Of a stretch of 14,380 nucleotides of DNA, positions 7,143 to 14,119 are shown in pieces. The translations under genes were made by a program, and so were the position numbers. The DNA comes from Bacteroidota bacterium (GTDB taxonomy: Bacteria > Bacteroidota > Bacteroidia > Chitinophagales > Saprospiraceae): the NCBI GenBank assembly GCA_008501835.1, contig QQUB01000395.1, positions 1 through 14,380 of the forward strand, in the 5' to 3' direction. Position 1 is the first letter of the stretch, and the number at the start of each line of letters is the position of its first letter. The notes under the pieces were generated by a model. It ran no database searches. It was not told where the DNA came from and was given only the letters and a program-made list of their open reading frames with translations.

Positions 7143-9287
7143 ATGTCTAACAAAGAACAGTTTTTTTATGACAATGGGATCGTGAGAAAGTTCGCGCTAG
7201 CTACCATAATTTTTGGTATAGTAGGGCTGCTGGTTGGTTTGATCGCCGCTTTTCAGCTCTTTATTCCTGCCTTAAATTTGGATATTCCGTGGCTTACTTT
7301 CGGTCGTATCCGTCCATTGCACACAAACGCAGCGATTTTTGCTTTTGTGGGTAATGCCATTTTTACGGGGGTTTATTACTCCCTCCAGCGTTTGATGAAA
7401 GCGCGTTTGTTTAGTGATTTACTGAGTAATATCCACTTTTGGGGATGGCAGCTCATCATTTTGGCTGCAGCCATTACCTTGCCCTTAGGAATTACCACGA
7501 GCCATGAGTATGCTGAATTGGAGTGGCCAATTGACCTCGCTATTGCAGTGGTTTGGGTGGTTTTTGGTATTAACATGCTCGGAACGATCATCAAGCGTAG
7601 AGAACAGCATATGTATGTTGCAGTTTGGTTCTACATCGCAACATGGGTAACCGTTACCGTACTTCATGTAGGTAACAGTATTGAGCTTCCTTACGGAGCA
7701 TTCAAGAGTTACCCTGTTTTTGCAGGTGTTCAGGCTGCATTGATTCAGTGGTGGTATGGTCACAACGCTGTGGCCTTCTTCCTGACAACTCCTTATCTGG
7801 GACTGATGTACTACTTCATGCCTAAAGCGGCGAATCGTCCGGTTTATTCTTACAAGTTGTCCATCATTCACTTCTGGGCGTTGATCTTCCTGTACATCTG
7901 GGCAGGACCTCACCACTTGTTATATTCAACTTTGCCGGATTGGGCACAGTCCCTCGGAACTATATTCTCCGTAATGTTGATCGCTCCATCCTGGGGTGGT
8001 ATGATCAACGGTTTGTTGACGCTACGTGGAGCCTGGGACCGGGTTCGTACAGATCCTATCCTGAAATTCATGGTAGTTGCGGTTACCGCTTACGGTATGT
8101 CAACATTTGAAGGCCCTATGCTTTCTATCAAGAGTATCAACGCAATTAGCCACTTTACCGATTGGACCGTAGGTCACGTGCACATTGGTACTTTAGGATG
8201 GAATGGTTTCCTCACCTTTGGTATGTTGTACTGGTTGATACCAAGATTGTACAACACCAAACTTCACTCAATGTCTCTGGCCAATACTCACTTCTGGCTG
8301 GGTACACTGGGTATTCTGTTCTATGCTATCCCTCTTTACTGGGCTGGTTGGACACAGAGTTTGATGTGGAAACAATTCAATCCTGACGGAACTTTGGTAT
8401 ACGGTGACTTCCTTGAAACGGTAACTCAGATTCTTCCGATGTATATTCTGAGAGCTGTTGGAGGTACATTGTACTTCGTAGGATTCCTGATCATGGTTTA
8501 CAACCTGTTCAAGACTATGGCCACCGGTAAGGTGACATCTAATGAAGCTGCTGAAGCGGCTCCAAGACCTGCGGTACACAAAAAGCACCCAGGCGAGCAC
8601 TGGCACCGTCCATTTGAGCGTCGTGGAGTTCAGTTTACCATCTTGTCATTGGTTGCTATCCTGATCGGAGGTATTGTGGAGATCGTACCTATGGTTATGG
8701 TTGAATCGAATGTTCCTAAGATCGAATCCGTTAAACCTTATACACCTCTTGAATTAGCAGGACGTGACCTCTACATCCGCGAAGGTTGTCTGAGTTGTCA
8801 CTCTCAGTTGATCCGTCCATTCCGTTCAGAAACTGAACGTTATGGAGATTACAGTAAATCTGGAGAGTTCATTTACGACAGACCATTCCTATGGTCAAGT
8901 AAGCGTACTGGTCCGGATTTGGCTCGTGCAGGTGCAGGACGTCTGAAAAAATCGGATGCATGGCACTTTAGCCACATGGAAAATCCGAGAAATACTTCAG
9001 CGAACTCTATCATGCCTAACTATCCGTGGCTGATCGAGAACGAACTGGATGTTTCTACGATTCCGGTAAGGATCAGAACACTTCAGAAGCTGGGAACACC
9101 ATACCCTGAAGGTTACGATCAGATCGCTGTTGATGACTTGAATAAGCAGGCAAAAATGATCGCAGATAACCTGCGTGAAAATGATATTGATTTCGAAGGC
9201 CTTGAGAAGCGTGAGATTATTGCAATGATCGCTTATCTGCAGCGTTTGGGAACTGATATCGATCCTGAGATCGTAGATTCTAAATAA
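7143..9287 (+). CDS. ccoNO: cbb3-type cytochrome c oxidase, fused subunits I and II (CcoN-CcoO)
   Basis: This is the catalytic core of the high-affinity cbb3 oxidase, which reduces O2 to water and conserves energy. Residues 1 to about 470 are CcoN, with some 12 membrane helices. Visible ligand candidates are His60 (RPLHTN) and His347 for low-spin haem b, His345 (GHVHIG) for haem b3, and His207 (WWYGHN), His257 and His258 (GPHHLLY) for CuB. A His-rich linker (VHKKHPGEHWHRPFERR) ends near 494. It leads into the CcoO membrane anchor, about 499-520, with the family-typical GGIVEIVP. The CcoO periplasmic domain has one haem c site, CLSCH at 549-553, followed by QLIRPFRSE and the later MPNYPWL, a likely axial Met region. 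The fusion into one 714-residue chain is known in Bacteroidota; elsewhere CcoN and CcoO are separate. The ATG at 7143 fits the CcoN N-terminus. ccoS precedes it and ccoQ follows. Confidence 0.96.
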   Translation: MSNKEQFFYDNGIVRKFALATIIFGIVGLLVGLIAAFQLFIPALNLDIPWLTFGRIRPLHTNAAIFAFVGNAIFTGVYYSLQRLMKARLFSDLLSNIHFWGWQLIILAAAITLPLGITTSHEYAELEWPIDLAIAVVWVVFGINMLGTIIKRREQHMYVAVWFYIATWVTVTVLHVGNSIELPYGAFKSYPVFAGVQAALIQWWYGHNAVAFFLTTPYLGLMYYFMPKAANRPVYSYKLSIIHFWALIFLYIWAGPHHLLYSTLPDWAQSLGTIFSVMLIAPSWGGMINGLLTLRGAWDRVRTDPILKFMVVAVTAYGMSTFEGPMLSIKSINAISHFTDWTVGHVHIGTLGWNGFLTFGMLYWLIPRLYNTKLHSMSLANTHFWLGTLGILFYAIPLYWAGWTQSLMWKQFNPDGTLVYGDFLETVTQILPMYILRAVGGTLYFVGFLIMVYNLFKTMATGKVTSNEAAEAAPRPAVHKKHPGEHWHRPFERRGVQFTILSLVAILIGGIVEIVPMVMVESNVPKIESVKPYTPLELAGRDLYIREGCLSCHSQLIRPFRSETERYGDYSKSGEFIYDRPFLWSSKRTGPDLARAGAGRLKKSDAWHFSHMENPRNTSANSIMPNYPWLIENELDVSTIPVRIRTLQKLGTPYPEGYDQIAVDDLNKQAKMIADNLRENDIDFEGLEKREIIAMIAYLQRLGTDIDPEIVDSK

Positions 9288-9297
9288 AAAATCATTG

Positions 9298-9323
9298 TGG
9301 AGGAGCGTTCAGGCGTTCCTCCA
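9298..9323 (+). other. Stable hairpin between ccoNO and ccoQ
   Basis: TGGAGGAGCG and CGTTCCTCCA pair over 10 bp, with one G-U in RNA, around a 6-base loop. It begins 10 bases after the ccoNO stop and ends 23 bases before ccoQ. No T run follows, so it is unlikely to be a full terminator. It may protect or define the 3' end of the ccoNO message and so set subunit ratios. Confidence 0.6.
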
Positions 9324-9346
9324 TATGACAATAAAAATTTAATTCA

Positions 9347-9529
9347 ATGTTTAAGTATATTCTTGAAAGAGCGGGCGACATAGAGTGGATGGCCATAGTG
9401 CCTTTGGTGTTGTTTGTTGTCTTTTTCATTGTCATCGTATGGAAGGCAATGTCGCATAAAAAAGAGTTTGTCGACCGGATGGCGAATATGCCGCTGCAAG
9501 ATGACAATACTTTAGAAGTTGAACAGTAA
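9347..9529 (+). CDS. ccoQ: cbb3-type oxidase small subunit CcoQ-like protein
   Basis: CcoQ is a small non-catalytic subunit that stabilises the cbb3 complex in other bacteria. The product has 60 residues, with a single membrane helix at about residues 15-34 (AIVPLVLFVVFFIVIVWKAM). A basic patch (SHKKEFVDRM) and a short acidic C-terminus (DDNTLEVEQ) follow. This arrangement of one helix followed by a charged cytoplasmic tail is what CcoQ shows; sequence conservation in the family is low, so position between ccoNO and ccoP is the strongest evidence. The start is 59 bases after ccoNO, past a hairpin, and the stop is 13 bases before ccoP. Confidence 0.85.
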   Translation: MFKYILERAGDIEWMAIVPLVLFVVFFIVIVWKAMSHKKEFVDRMANMPLQDDNTLEVEQ

Positions 9530-9542
9530 AAACTAATTCAAA

Positions 9543-10520
9543 ATGAAAAACATTAAATTTAAATATGCTCTGGGTGTAGTAGCGGCCATGCTGTTTGGTA
9601 CTCCTGCACTCCTGGCTCAGGAAACGGCAGCTTCCCAGCCTGCGTTTTGGGATGATACCTTCGGCGTTATGGTGATCATTGGTGCTGCAGTAGTGGTGGT
9701 TGCTGCTTTTGTTACTGTGTTGCGCATGTTCTACGCACTTATGCGTATGCAGCAGATGCAGTATATGAAAGATGCGGGAATGGATATGAAAGATATCCAG
9801 AAGAAAATGAAGGCTGAATCGGCTTCTAATCAGATGCTTAAGAGTCTTACCGGTGCTGTTCCTTTGGCTAAGGAAAAAGATATCCTGCTCGACCACGATT
9901 ACGATGGTATTGAGGAGTTGGATAATCCGCTGCCACCATGGTGGGTTGCTCTGTTCTGGATCACGATCATTTTCGCAGTTGTTTACTGGGGATACTATCA
10001 CACATTCGAGAAGGGGCCTGGTCAGGAAGAGATGTATGCTACAGAAATGGAGCGTGCTGAGGCTGCAGTGGCCAATTACCTGAATGAGCAGGGAGAAGTG
10101 GTGGATGAAAACACCGTTGTATTCCTTTCTGATGAATCATCACTCGCAAGAGGTAAAGAGATCTTTGATTCCAAATGTGTAGCTTGTCACGAAGCTGATG
10201 GAGGTGGTAATAACATCGGGCCAAACCTGACTGATGATTACTGGATCCACGGTGGAAGTATGAAAGATATCTTCACTACCGTCAAATACGGGGTTGTTGA
10301 AAAAGGTATGCTTGCCTGGGAAACTCAACTCGGACCTTCAGATATGGCGAAGGTTTCCAGCTATATTAAGTCCCTCGTAGGAACAACTCCCGCTAATCCA
10401 AAAGACCCTCAAGGGGAACTTTGGGTAGAGGCGGAAGCACCAGCTGAAGGCGCTGCAGCGCCTGCGGAAGGTGATGCTGCTACCGAAGAAGGTGCAGAAA
10501 CTGAAGAAGGACAGGAATAA
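9543..10520 (+). CDS. ccoP: cbb3-type cytochrome c oxidase subunit III (CcoP), single haem c
   Basis: CcoP is a membrane-anchored c-type cytochrome that feeds electrons to CcoNO. The 325-residue product has an N-terminal signal peptide (about 1-25, ending in LLAQ) and a first helix at about 40-60. A Met-rich stretch follows, with nine Met between residues 62 and 98. Then comes the conserved CcoP N-terminal signature (LDHDYDGIEELDNPLPPWW, Asp117-His118 onward), leading into a second helix at about 133-152. The cytochrome c domain has CVACH at 212-216 and a candidate axial Met256 (EKGMLAW). Proteobacterial CcoP has two CxxCH sites; here there is one, which I believe is usual for Bacteroidota. 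The last 30 or so residues are a low-complexity Ala/Glu-rich acidic tail. The gene starts 13 bases after ccoQ and ends the operon before a strong terminator. Confidence 0.93.
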   Translation: MKNIKFKYALGVVAAMLFGTPALLAQETAASQPAFWDDTFGVMVIIGAAVVVVAAFVTVLRMFYALMRMQQMQYMKDAGMDMKDIQKKMKAESASNQMLKSLTGAVPLAKEKDILLDHDYDGIEELDNPLPPWWVALFWITIIFAVVYWGYYHTFEKGPGQEEMYATEMERAEAAVANYLNEQGEVVDENTVVFLSDESSLARGKEIFDSKCVACHEADGGGNNIGPNLTDDYWIHGGSMKDIFTTVKYGVVEKGMLAWETQLGPSDMAKVSSYIKSLVGTTPANPKDPQGELWVEAEAPAEGAAAPAEGDAATEEGAETEEGQE

Positions 10521-10549
10521 AAAAAACTGTTTTTTATAATTATATATTC

Positions 10550-10595
10550 AAAAATGAGCGGGTCAGTTGTTACTGTCCGCTCATTTTTCTTTTAT
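10550..10595 (+). terminator. Intrinsic terminator after ccoP
   Basis: AAAAATGAGCGG (10550-10561) pairs perfectly with CCGCTCATTTTT (10577-10588), and the downstream strand runs on into a T-rich tract. The loop can form an extra CAGT/ACTG stem. It lies 29 bases after the ccoP stop and separates the structural operon from ccoG-ccoH. Confidence 0.88.
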
Positions 10596-10642
10596 ATTTA
10601 TAATGCATTTAAAATCAAGGAAGACAAATTTCATAGTGTGAG

Positions 10643-10656
10643 GTGACATTTGTCAC
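10643..10656. promoter_or_regulatory. CRP/FNR-type operator 3, upstream of ccoG
   Basis: GTGACATTTGTCAC is a near-perfect palindrome containing TGA-N6-TCA, of the same type as the two sites in the ccoI/ccoS gap. Its centre is 33 bp from a -7-like element at 10679, the same distance as in the other two promoters (33 and 34 bp). Control by the same regulator is inferred. Confidence 0.55.
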
Positions 10657-10678
10657 TAAATAAATTGGTTCAAAATCC

Positions 10679-10686
10679 AATTTTTG
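10679..10686 (+). promoter_or_regulatory. -7-like element of the ccoG-ccoH promoter
   Basis: AATTTTTG matches TAnnTTTG except at the first base. No -33 box with proper spacing is seen, as expected if operator 3 supplies activation. It predicts transcription from about 10690, hence a start for ccoG at 10725 rather than at the TTG at 10650. Confidence 0.42.
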
Positions 10687-10715
10687 CATACGTTACCAAA
10701 CATCTAAACACGCAC

Positions 10716-10720
10716 AAGGA
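10716..10720 (+). promoter_or_regulatory. Ribosome binding site that decides the ccoG start
   Basis: AAGGA lies four bases before the ATG at 10725 and is one of the few clear Shine-Dalgarno sequences in the window. It supports 10725 over the upstream TTG at 10650. Confidence 0.6.
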
Positions 10721-10724
10721 AAAA

Positions 10725-12146
10725 ATGGAAGCTCAAAATCAGCCTATAAAGGACACCGAAGAGTACAGGGATCATATTGCCACCATCGATGATCGTGGGA
10801 AACGCGCCTGGATTCGCCCAAAGAAACCTAGTGGACGTTACACCAAATGGCGGACCATCGTCAGTTGGATTTTACTGGCATTCTTCTTTATTACTCCTCT
10901 GATAAAAATTAATGGAAACCCATTGCTCCTGCTGAATATTTTCGAAAGGAAGTTCATCATATTCGGTATTTTATTTCCACCTCAGGATTTTCACCTTTTG
11001 GTATTAGCCATGTTAACAGGGATCGTATTTATCATCCTGTTTACAGTTGTTTATGGCCGGATTTTTTGTGGGTGGGTTTGCCCACAGACCGTTTTTATGG
11101 AAATGGTCTTCAGAAAAATAGAATATTTGATAGACGGGGATTATAAAGCTCAAAAGAAACTGGCTGAAGCTCCAATGAGTTCAAAGAAGTTCTTTAAAAG
11201 GCTGTTAAAGCACACCGTTTTTATCGTACTTTCCATTATCGTCATCAATACCTTTGTGGCATACATAATCGGAATTGAGAATGTGAGAAAAATTGCCCTG
11301 GAACCGATTGGTCAAAACTTTGGTCCATTTATGGCCATGATCCTTTTTTCAGCGGCCTTTTATTTCATTTTCTCCTGGTTCCGTGAGCAGGTTTGTATTG
11401 TGGCTTGTCCTTATGGAAGATTGCAAGGGGTAATGCTGGATAAAAACAGTGTTGTTGTTGCCTATGATAATGTCAGAGGGGAACCTAGAGGCAAGAAATC
11501 AAAAAAAGCACCTATAGAGGGAGAACCTGTTATGGGTGATTGTATTGATTGCAAACTATGTGTGGCAGTTTGTCCTACAGGAATCGACATTCGCGACGGT
11601 ACTCAGCTGGAATGTGTTAACTGTACGGCTTGTATGGATGAGTGCGACACCGTAATGGATAAGATAGGTCGCCCAAGAGGTCTGATCAGATACGATAGTC
11701 TGAAGGGGATTGAAGAGGGTAAGAAAAAAATATTCACCACCAGGGTGAAAGCTTACACCGGAGTATTATCAGCGCTTTTGGTTTTGGTGTCATTCCTTCT
11801 GTTGAGCCGCTCCGATGTTGAATTGCTCGTGCTCAGGGCCAGAGGAACATTGTATAATAAAGTTGATGAAACGCACATCAATAATTTATACAACTACGAG
11901 ATTATCAACAAAACGACCAGGTCGTTCCCTGTTGAGATGGAGATTGAAGGGGATTTTGGACGTATAGAATATGTCGGCGGAAATCCACCGGATTCTATCA
12001 GAGAAGGTGTGACTAAAGGTACTTTCTTTATTATTGTTGAAAACGAGAAGGTCAAGGACCGGAAGACAGATATCAAAATCAGAATATCTTCTAACGGAGA
12101 GTTAATCGATAAAGCAAATACTACTTTCATCGGGCCTTACAGGTAA
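10725..12146 (+). CDS. ccoG: Cytochrome c oxidase accessory protein CcoG (FixG), ferredoxin-type
   Basis: CcoG is a membrane iron-sulfur protein that reduces Cu(II) to Cu(I) during cbb3 assembly. The product has 473 residues from the ATG at 10725, about the family length. Near the N-terminus IATIDDRGKRAWIRPKKPSG is the conserved start of the family. FCGWVCPQ puts a Cys pair at 115 and 119 in the membrane part. Two [4Fe-4S] ferredoxin motifs follow, Cys273, 276, 279, 283 (ending CP) and Cys297, 300, 303, 307. IGRPRGLIRY is also typical. A last helix near 345-365 precedes an Ig-like periplasmic C-terminal domain. The reading frame extends back to a TTG at 10650. That codon lies inside operator 3, while 10725 has an AAGGA five bases upstream, so 10725 is chosen. 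ccoH starts 29 bases downstream. Confidence 0.93.
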   Translation: MEAQNQPIKDTEEYRDHIATIDDRGKRAWIRPKKPSGRYTKWRTIVSWILLAFFFITPLIKINGNPLLLLNIFERKFIIFGILFPPQDFHLLVLAMLTGIVFIILFTVVYGRIFCGWVCPQTVFMEMVFRKIEYLIDGDYKAQKKLAEAPMSSKKFFKRLLKHTVFIVLSIIVINTFVAYIIGIENVRKIALEPIGQNFGPFMAMILFSAAFYFIFSWFREQVCIVACPYGRLQGVMLDKNSVVVAYDNVRGEPRGKKSKKAPIEGEPVMGDCIDCKLCVAVCPTGIDIRDGTQLECVNCTACMDECDTVMDKIGRPRGLIRYDSLKGIEEGKKKIFTTRVKAYTGVLSALLVLVSFLLLSRSDVELLVLRARGTLYNKVDETHINNLYNYEIINKTTRSFPVEMEIEGDFGRIEYVGGNPPDSIREGVTKGTFFIIVENEKVKDRKTDIKIRISSNGELIDKANTTFIGPYR

Positions 12147-12175
12147 GGCTTGATGAAAGTCAAAAAATTCGAACA

Positions 12176-12619
12176 ATGAAATTGAACTGGGGTACGGGTA
12201 TTGCGATTTTTTATACTTCATTTGCCTTGTTTATGGTCTTTATGGTCATAAAAAGTACTTTCTATGATAATAGCCTGGTCTATGATGATTATTATGCCAA
12301 AGACCTGGCTTATCAGGAACAGTACGATAAAATCAAAAACAGTAAGGAGCTGGAGGAAAAGCTCGTGATCAAGAATAACGGTTCTGAGAAGACTGTAGAG
12401 CTGACTTTTCCGGCAAACTTTAAGGATGTCAAGGGACAGATTCATTTCTACAGACCTTCCGGAAGTAAAAAAGACTTTTTTGTTGAAGTCGATAATCCGG
12501 AAGATGGAAAGATGTTGATCCCGGTTGCAGATGTTATCCCGGGGTATTGGATCGTTAAGGTGGACTGGACCGGAGACGGGAAACCATTCTATGACGAAAA
12601 AAATATCCGGGTTTATTAA
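12176..12619 (+). CDS. ccoH: FixH/CcoH-family cbb3 oxidase assembly protein
   Basis: CcoH binds and stabilises the cbb3 complex during assembly. The 147-residue product has one N-terminal membrane helix (about 6-27, GIAIFYTSFALFMVFMVIKS). A FYDNSLVYDDYYAKDLAYQE segment follows, typical of FixH (the 'Y-x-x-DY(Y/F)-x-x-x-L-x-Y' pattern). The rest is a periplasmic beta-rich domain ending in PGYWIVKVDW and a short tail. It lies 29 bases after ccoG and almost certainly shares its transcript. The start ATG is directly followed by the helix, and no alternative start is needed. Confidence 0.9.
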   Translation: MKLNWGTGIAIFYTSFALFMVFMVIKSTFYDNSLVYDDYYAKDLAYQEQYDKIKNSKELEEKLVIKNNGSEKTVELTFPANFKDVKGQIHFYRPSGSKKDFFVEVDNPEDGKMLIPVADVIPGYWIVKVDWTGDGKPFYDEKNIRVY

Positions 12620-12629
12620 TAATTAACCT

Positions 12630-12710
12630 AAGTTGCGGGTTACGAGGTACGTGTTGCGAGTTCGATCATTGTAGTTGAATTTTCAATGTGCAGCTTGTAA
12701 CCCGCAGCTT
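12630..12710. repeat. Widely spaced inverted repeat in the ccoH/TauE-like gap
   Basis: AAGTTGCGGGTTAC (12630-12643) is the reverse complement of GTAACCCGCAGCTT (12697-12710) except for one base. The 53 bases between contain stutters of the GCGGGTTACGAGGTACG type and a small palindrome TTGAATTTTCAA. It could fold as a long hairpin at the end of the ccoGH transcript, but there is no T tract to make it a standard terminator. Confidence 0.65.
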
Positions 12711-12734
12711 GAATAATAAGATAAATTTTTATTC

Positions 12735-13430
12735 ATGCTTTGGACGGCATTTACAATCGGGCTTTTTGGAAGTTTGCACTGCGTAGGCATGTGCGGGCCT
12801 ATTGCTATTGCCTTGCCGTACAAAAAAGAGAATAAACTGGTTATGGTTTCCAGTGGGTTGCTCTACAATCTTGGACGAGTGACCACTTACAGTTTTCTTG
12901 GATTACTGATAGGTCTGATCGGTAAAGGTGTTTTTTTGGCGGGGTTCCAGCAATGGCTGTCTATCGGATTGGGGATACTCATGCTCGTCATTGCTTTTTT
13001 TGCCATCCCGGTTGAATCCAAGATCGCCTCTATCTCATTTGTAAAAAAACCATACGCCAAATTACAATCCCTGCTTGGCCGTTTTCTGAAACAGAATAGT
13101 TGGAAGGCGCTTTACCTGACAGGTGTTTTGAATGGTTTCCTTCCTTGTGGTCTTGTATACCTGGCCATTGTTGGGGCGGTTTCAATGGCCTCACTGGAAC
13201 AGGGTATTGCTTATATGGCCCTTTTCGGATTGGGTACTATTCCTCTGATGTTATTAGTGTCTTTGGCAGGCAGTGTTGTCAGTATCCGTTTCAAAACTAT
13301 CATCCGAAAGTTATATCCGGTATTTATGGTGGCTTTTGCCGCATTACTTATTGCCAGGGGATTAAACTTCGAGGTTCCTCAGACGTTTAATTTCTGGGAG
13401 TCCGCACAGGATGTACCGATGTGTCATTGA
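12735..13430 (+). CDS. TauE/SafE-like (DsbD_2-type) membrane protein of the cco cluster
   Basis: This is a polytopic membrane protein of 231 residues, with about six predicted helices. It opens with FTIGLFGSLHCVGMCGPIAI. That HCxGMCGP motif characterises the DsbD_2/UreH-like branch often annotated 'sulfite exporter TauE/SafE family'. A second motif, GVLNGFLPCGLVYLAI near residue 135, contains NG-x-x-PCG, the equivalent element in the second half-repeat. Such proteins recur next to cco assembly genes in Bacteroidota, and the paired Cys motifs in the membrane suggest a part in metal or thiol-electron handling for cbb3 biogenesis. True transport activity is unknown and sulfite export is unproven. 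It is 115 bases after ccoH, beyond an inverted repeat. A near -7 element (TAAATTTT at 12722) may give it its own weak promoter. Confidence 0.85.
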   Translation: MLWTAFTIGLFGSLHCVGMCGPIAIALPYKKENKLVMVSSGLLYNLGRVTTYSFLGLLIGLIGKGVFLAGFQQWLSIGLGILMLVIAFFAIPVESKIASISFVKKPYAKLQSLLGRFLKQNSWKALYLTGVLNGFLPCGLVYLAIVGAVSMASLEQGIAYMALFGLGTIPLMLLVSLAGSVVSIRFKTIIRKLYPVFMVAFAALLIARGLNFEVPQTFNFWESAQDVPMCH

Positions 13431-13469
13431 TGAATGGAGCGTTGGGACAAGGTTAAAATGGAAATTCAA

Positions 13470-13477
13470 TAAATTTG
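13470..13477 (+). promoter_or_regulatory. Possible -7 element for the GNAT gene
   Basis: TAAATTTG is a perfect TAnnTTTG located 67 bases before the proposed TTG start. The nearest TTG upstream is 25 bases away, slightly too far for a good -33 box. A second candidate, GATTTTTG at 13540-13547, overlaps the start itself. Confidence 0.4.
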
Positions 13478-13544
13478 TACCCGTCCAATCTTCCTTTTTC
13501 CATGCTTCCGGATTAAATTTCTTACTAACCGCTTTCCCTGATTT

Positions 13545-14057
13545 TTGAACAAAACTGTTTTTGTGAGTTTATCATCTGAAAGGCTGATCTACAAGAAGTG
13601 TGTGTCTTCTGATGTAGAAGATTACCTGTTATTTGGCACAAATGCAGAAGTGATGAGGTATGTCACCCCCCGACCTTTAACCAGGGAACAAGCTGTAAGG
13701 CGTTTTGAAAAAGCTATGGTCATCAATGGGAAAAATGAAAAACTGGGGTATTGGTTAGCCTATCACAAAACCACAAAAGTCCCAATTGCTTATCTCAAAC
13801 TTGTGAAAATGGGGCAGGATTATCATGAAATTGGCTACCTGATAAGGCCTGAGTTCTGGAGGCAAAATTACGGTACCGAACTTGCCTTTGCAGTAGTGAA
13901 TTATGCCCGTTCGTTGGATGAAGTTTCCAAATTGATGGGAATTGTTCTGATTGAAAATAAGGCTTCCAAAAGACTATTGGAGAAGTGTGGTTTTGATTTT
14001 TTGAAAACAGGCGTTTTTGAAGGAGCCAAGGCAGAATTTTATAAGTTGAATGTTTGA
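13545..14057 (+). CDS. GNAT-family N-acetyltransferase (RimJ/RimL-like, Acetyltransf_3)
   Basis: This is a predicted acetyl-CoA-dependent N-acetyltransferase of 170 residues; the substrate cannot be told. It opens with SLSSERLIYKKCVSSDVEDY, the usual first strand and helix of the RimL-like group. EIGYLIRPEFWRQNYGTELA carries the acetyl-CoA pyrophosphate-binding loop (R/Q-x-x-G-x-G/A type, here RQNYGT). ENKASKRLLEKCGF is the conserved C-terminal 'N-x-x-S-x-x-L-x-x-x-x-GF' motif. An in-frame stop lies at 13539-13541 and there is no early ATG, so translation must begin at the TTG at 13545 or the GTG at 13563; either retains the whole domain. The next gene, also plus strand, has its own good promoter, so the two are probably separate units. 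Confidence 0.85.
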   Translation: MNKTVFVSLSSERLIYKKCVSSDVEDYLLFGTNAEVMRYVTPRPLTREQAVRRFEKAMVINGKNEKLGYWLAYHKTTKVPIAYLKLVKMGQDYHEIGYLIRPEFWRQNYGTELAFAVVNYARSLDEVSKLMGIVLIENKASKRLLEKCGFDFLKTGVFEGAKAEFYKLNV

Positions 14058-14067
14058 ACTAAAAGCC

Positions 14068-14097
14068 TTTGAAAATCAGCCAGGATAGTTAAGTTTG
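14068..14097 (+). promoter_or_regulatory. Bacteroidota promoter for the last gene
   Basis: TTTG (14068-14071), an 18-base spacer and TAAGTTTG (14090-14097) match both -33 and -7 consensus perfectly. This is the best promoter match in the window, predicting a short leader of about 20 bases before the ATG at 14120. Confidence 0.65.
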
Positions 14098-14119
14098 CAG
14101 TTCAAAATTTTCATGAACG

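Noticed and set aside
12675..12686. TTGAATTTTCAA as an FNR-type operator before the TauE-like gene
   Set aside because: The half-sites are separated by four bases rather than six between TGA and TCA, so it does not fit the pattern of the other three sites.
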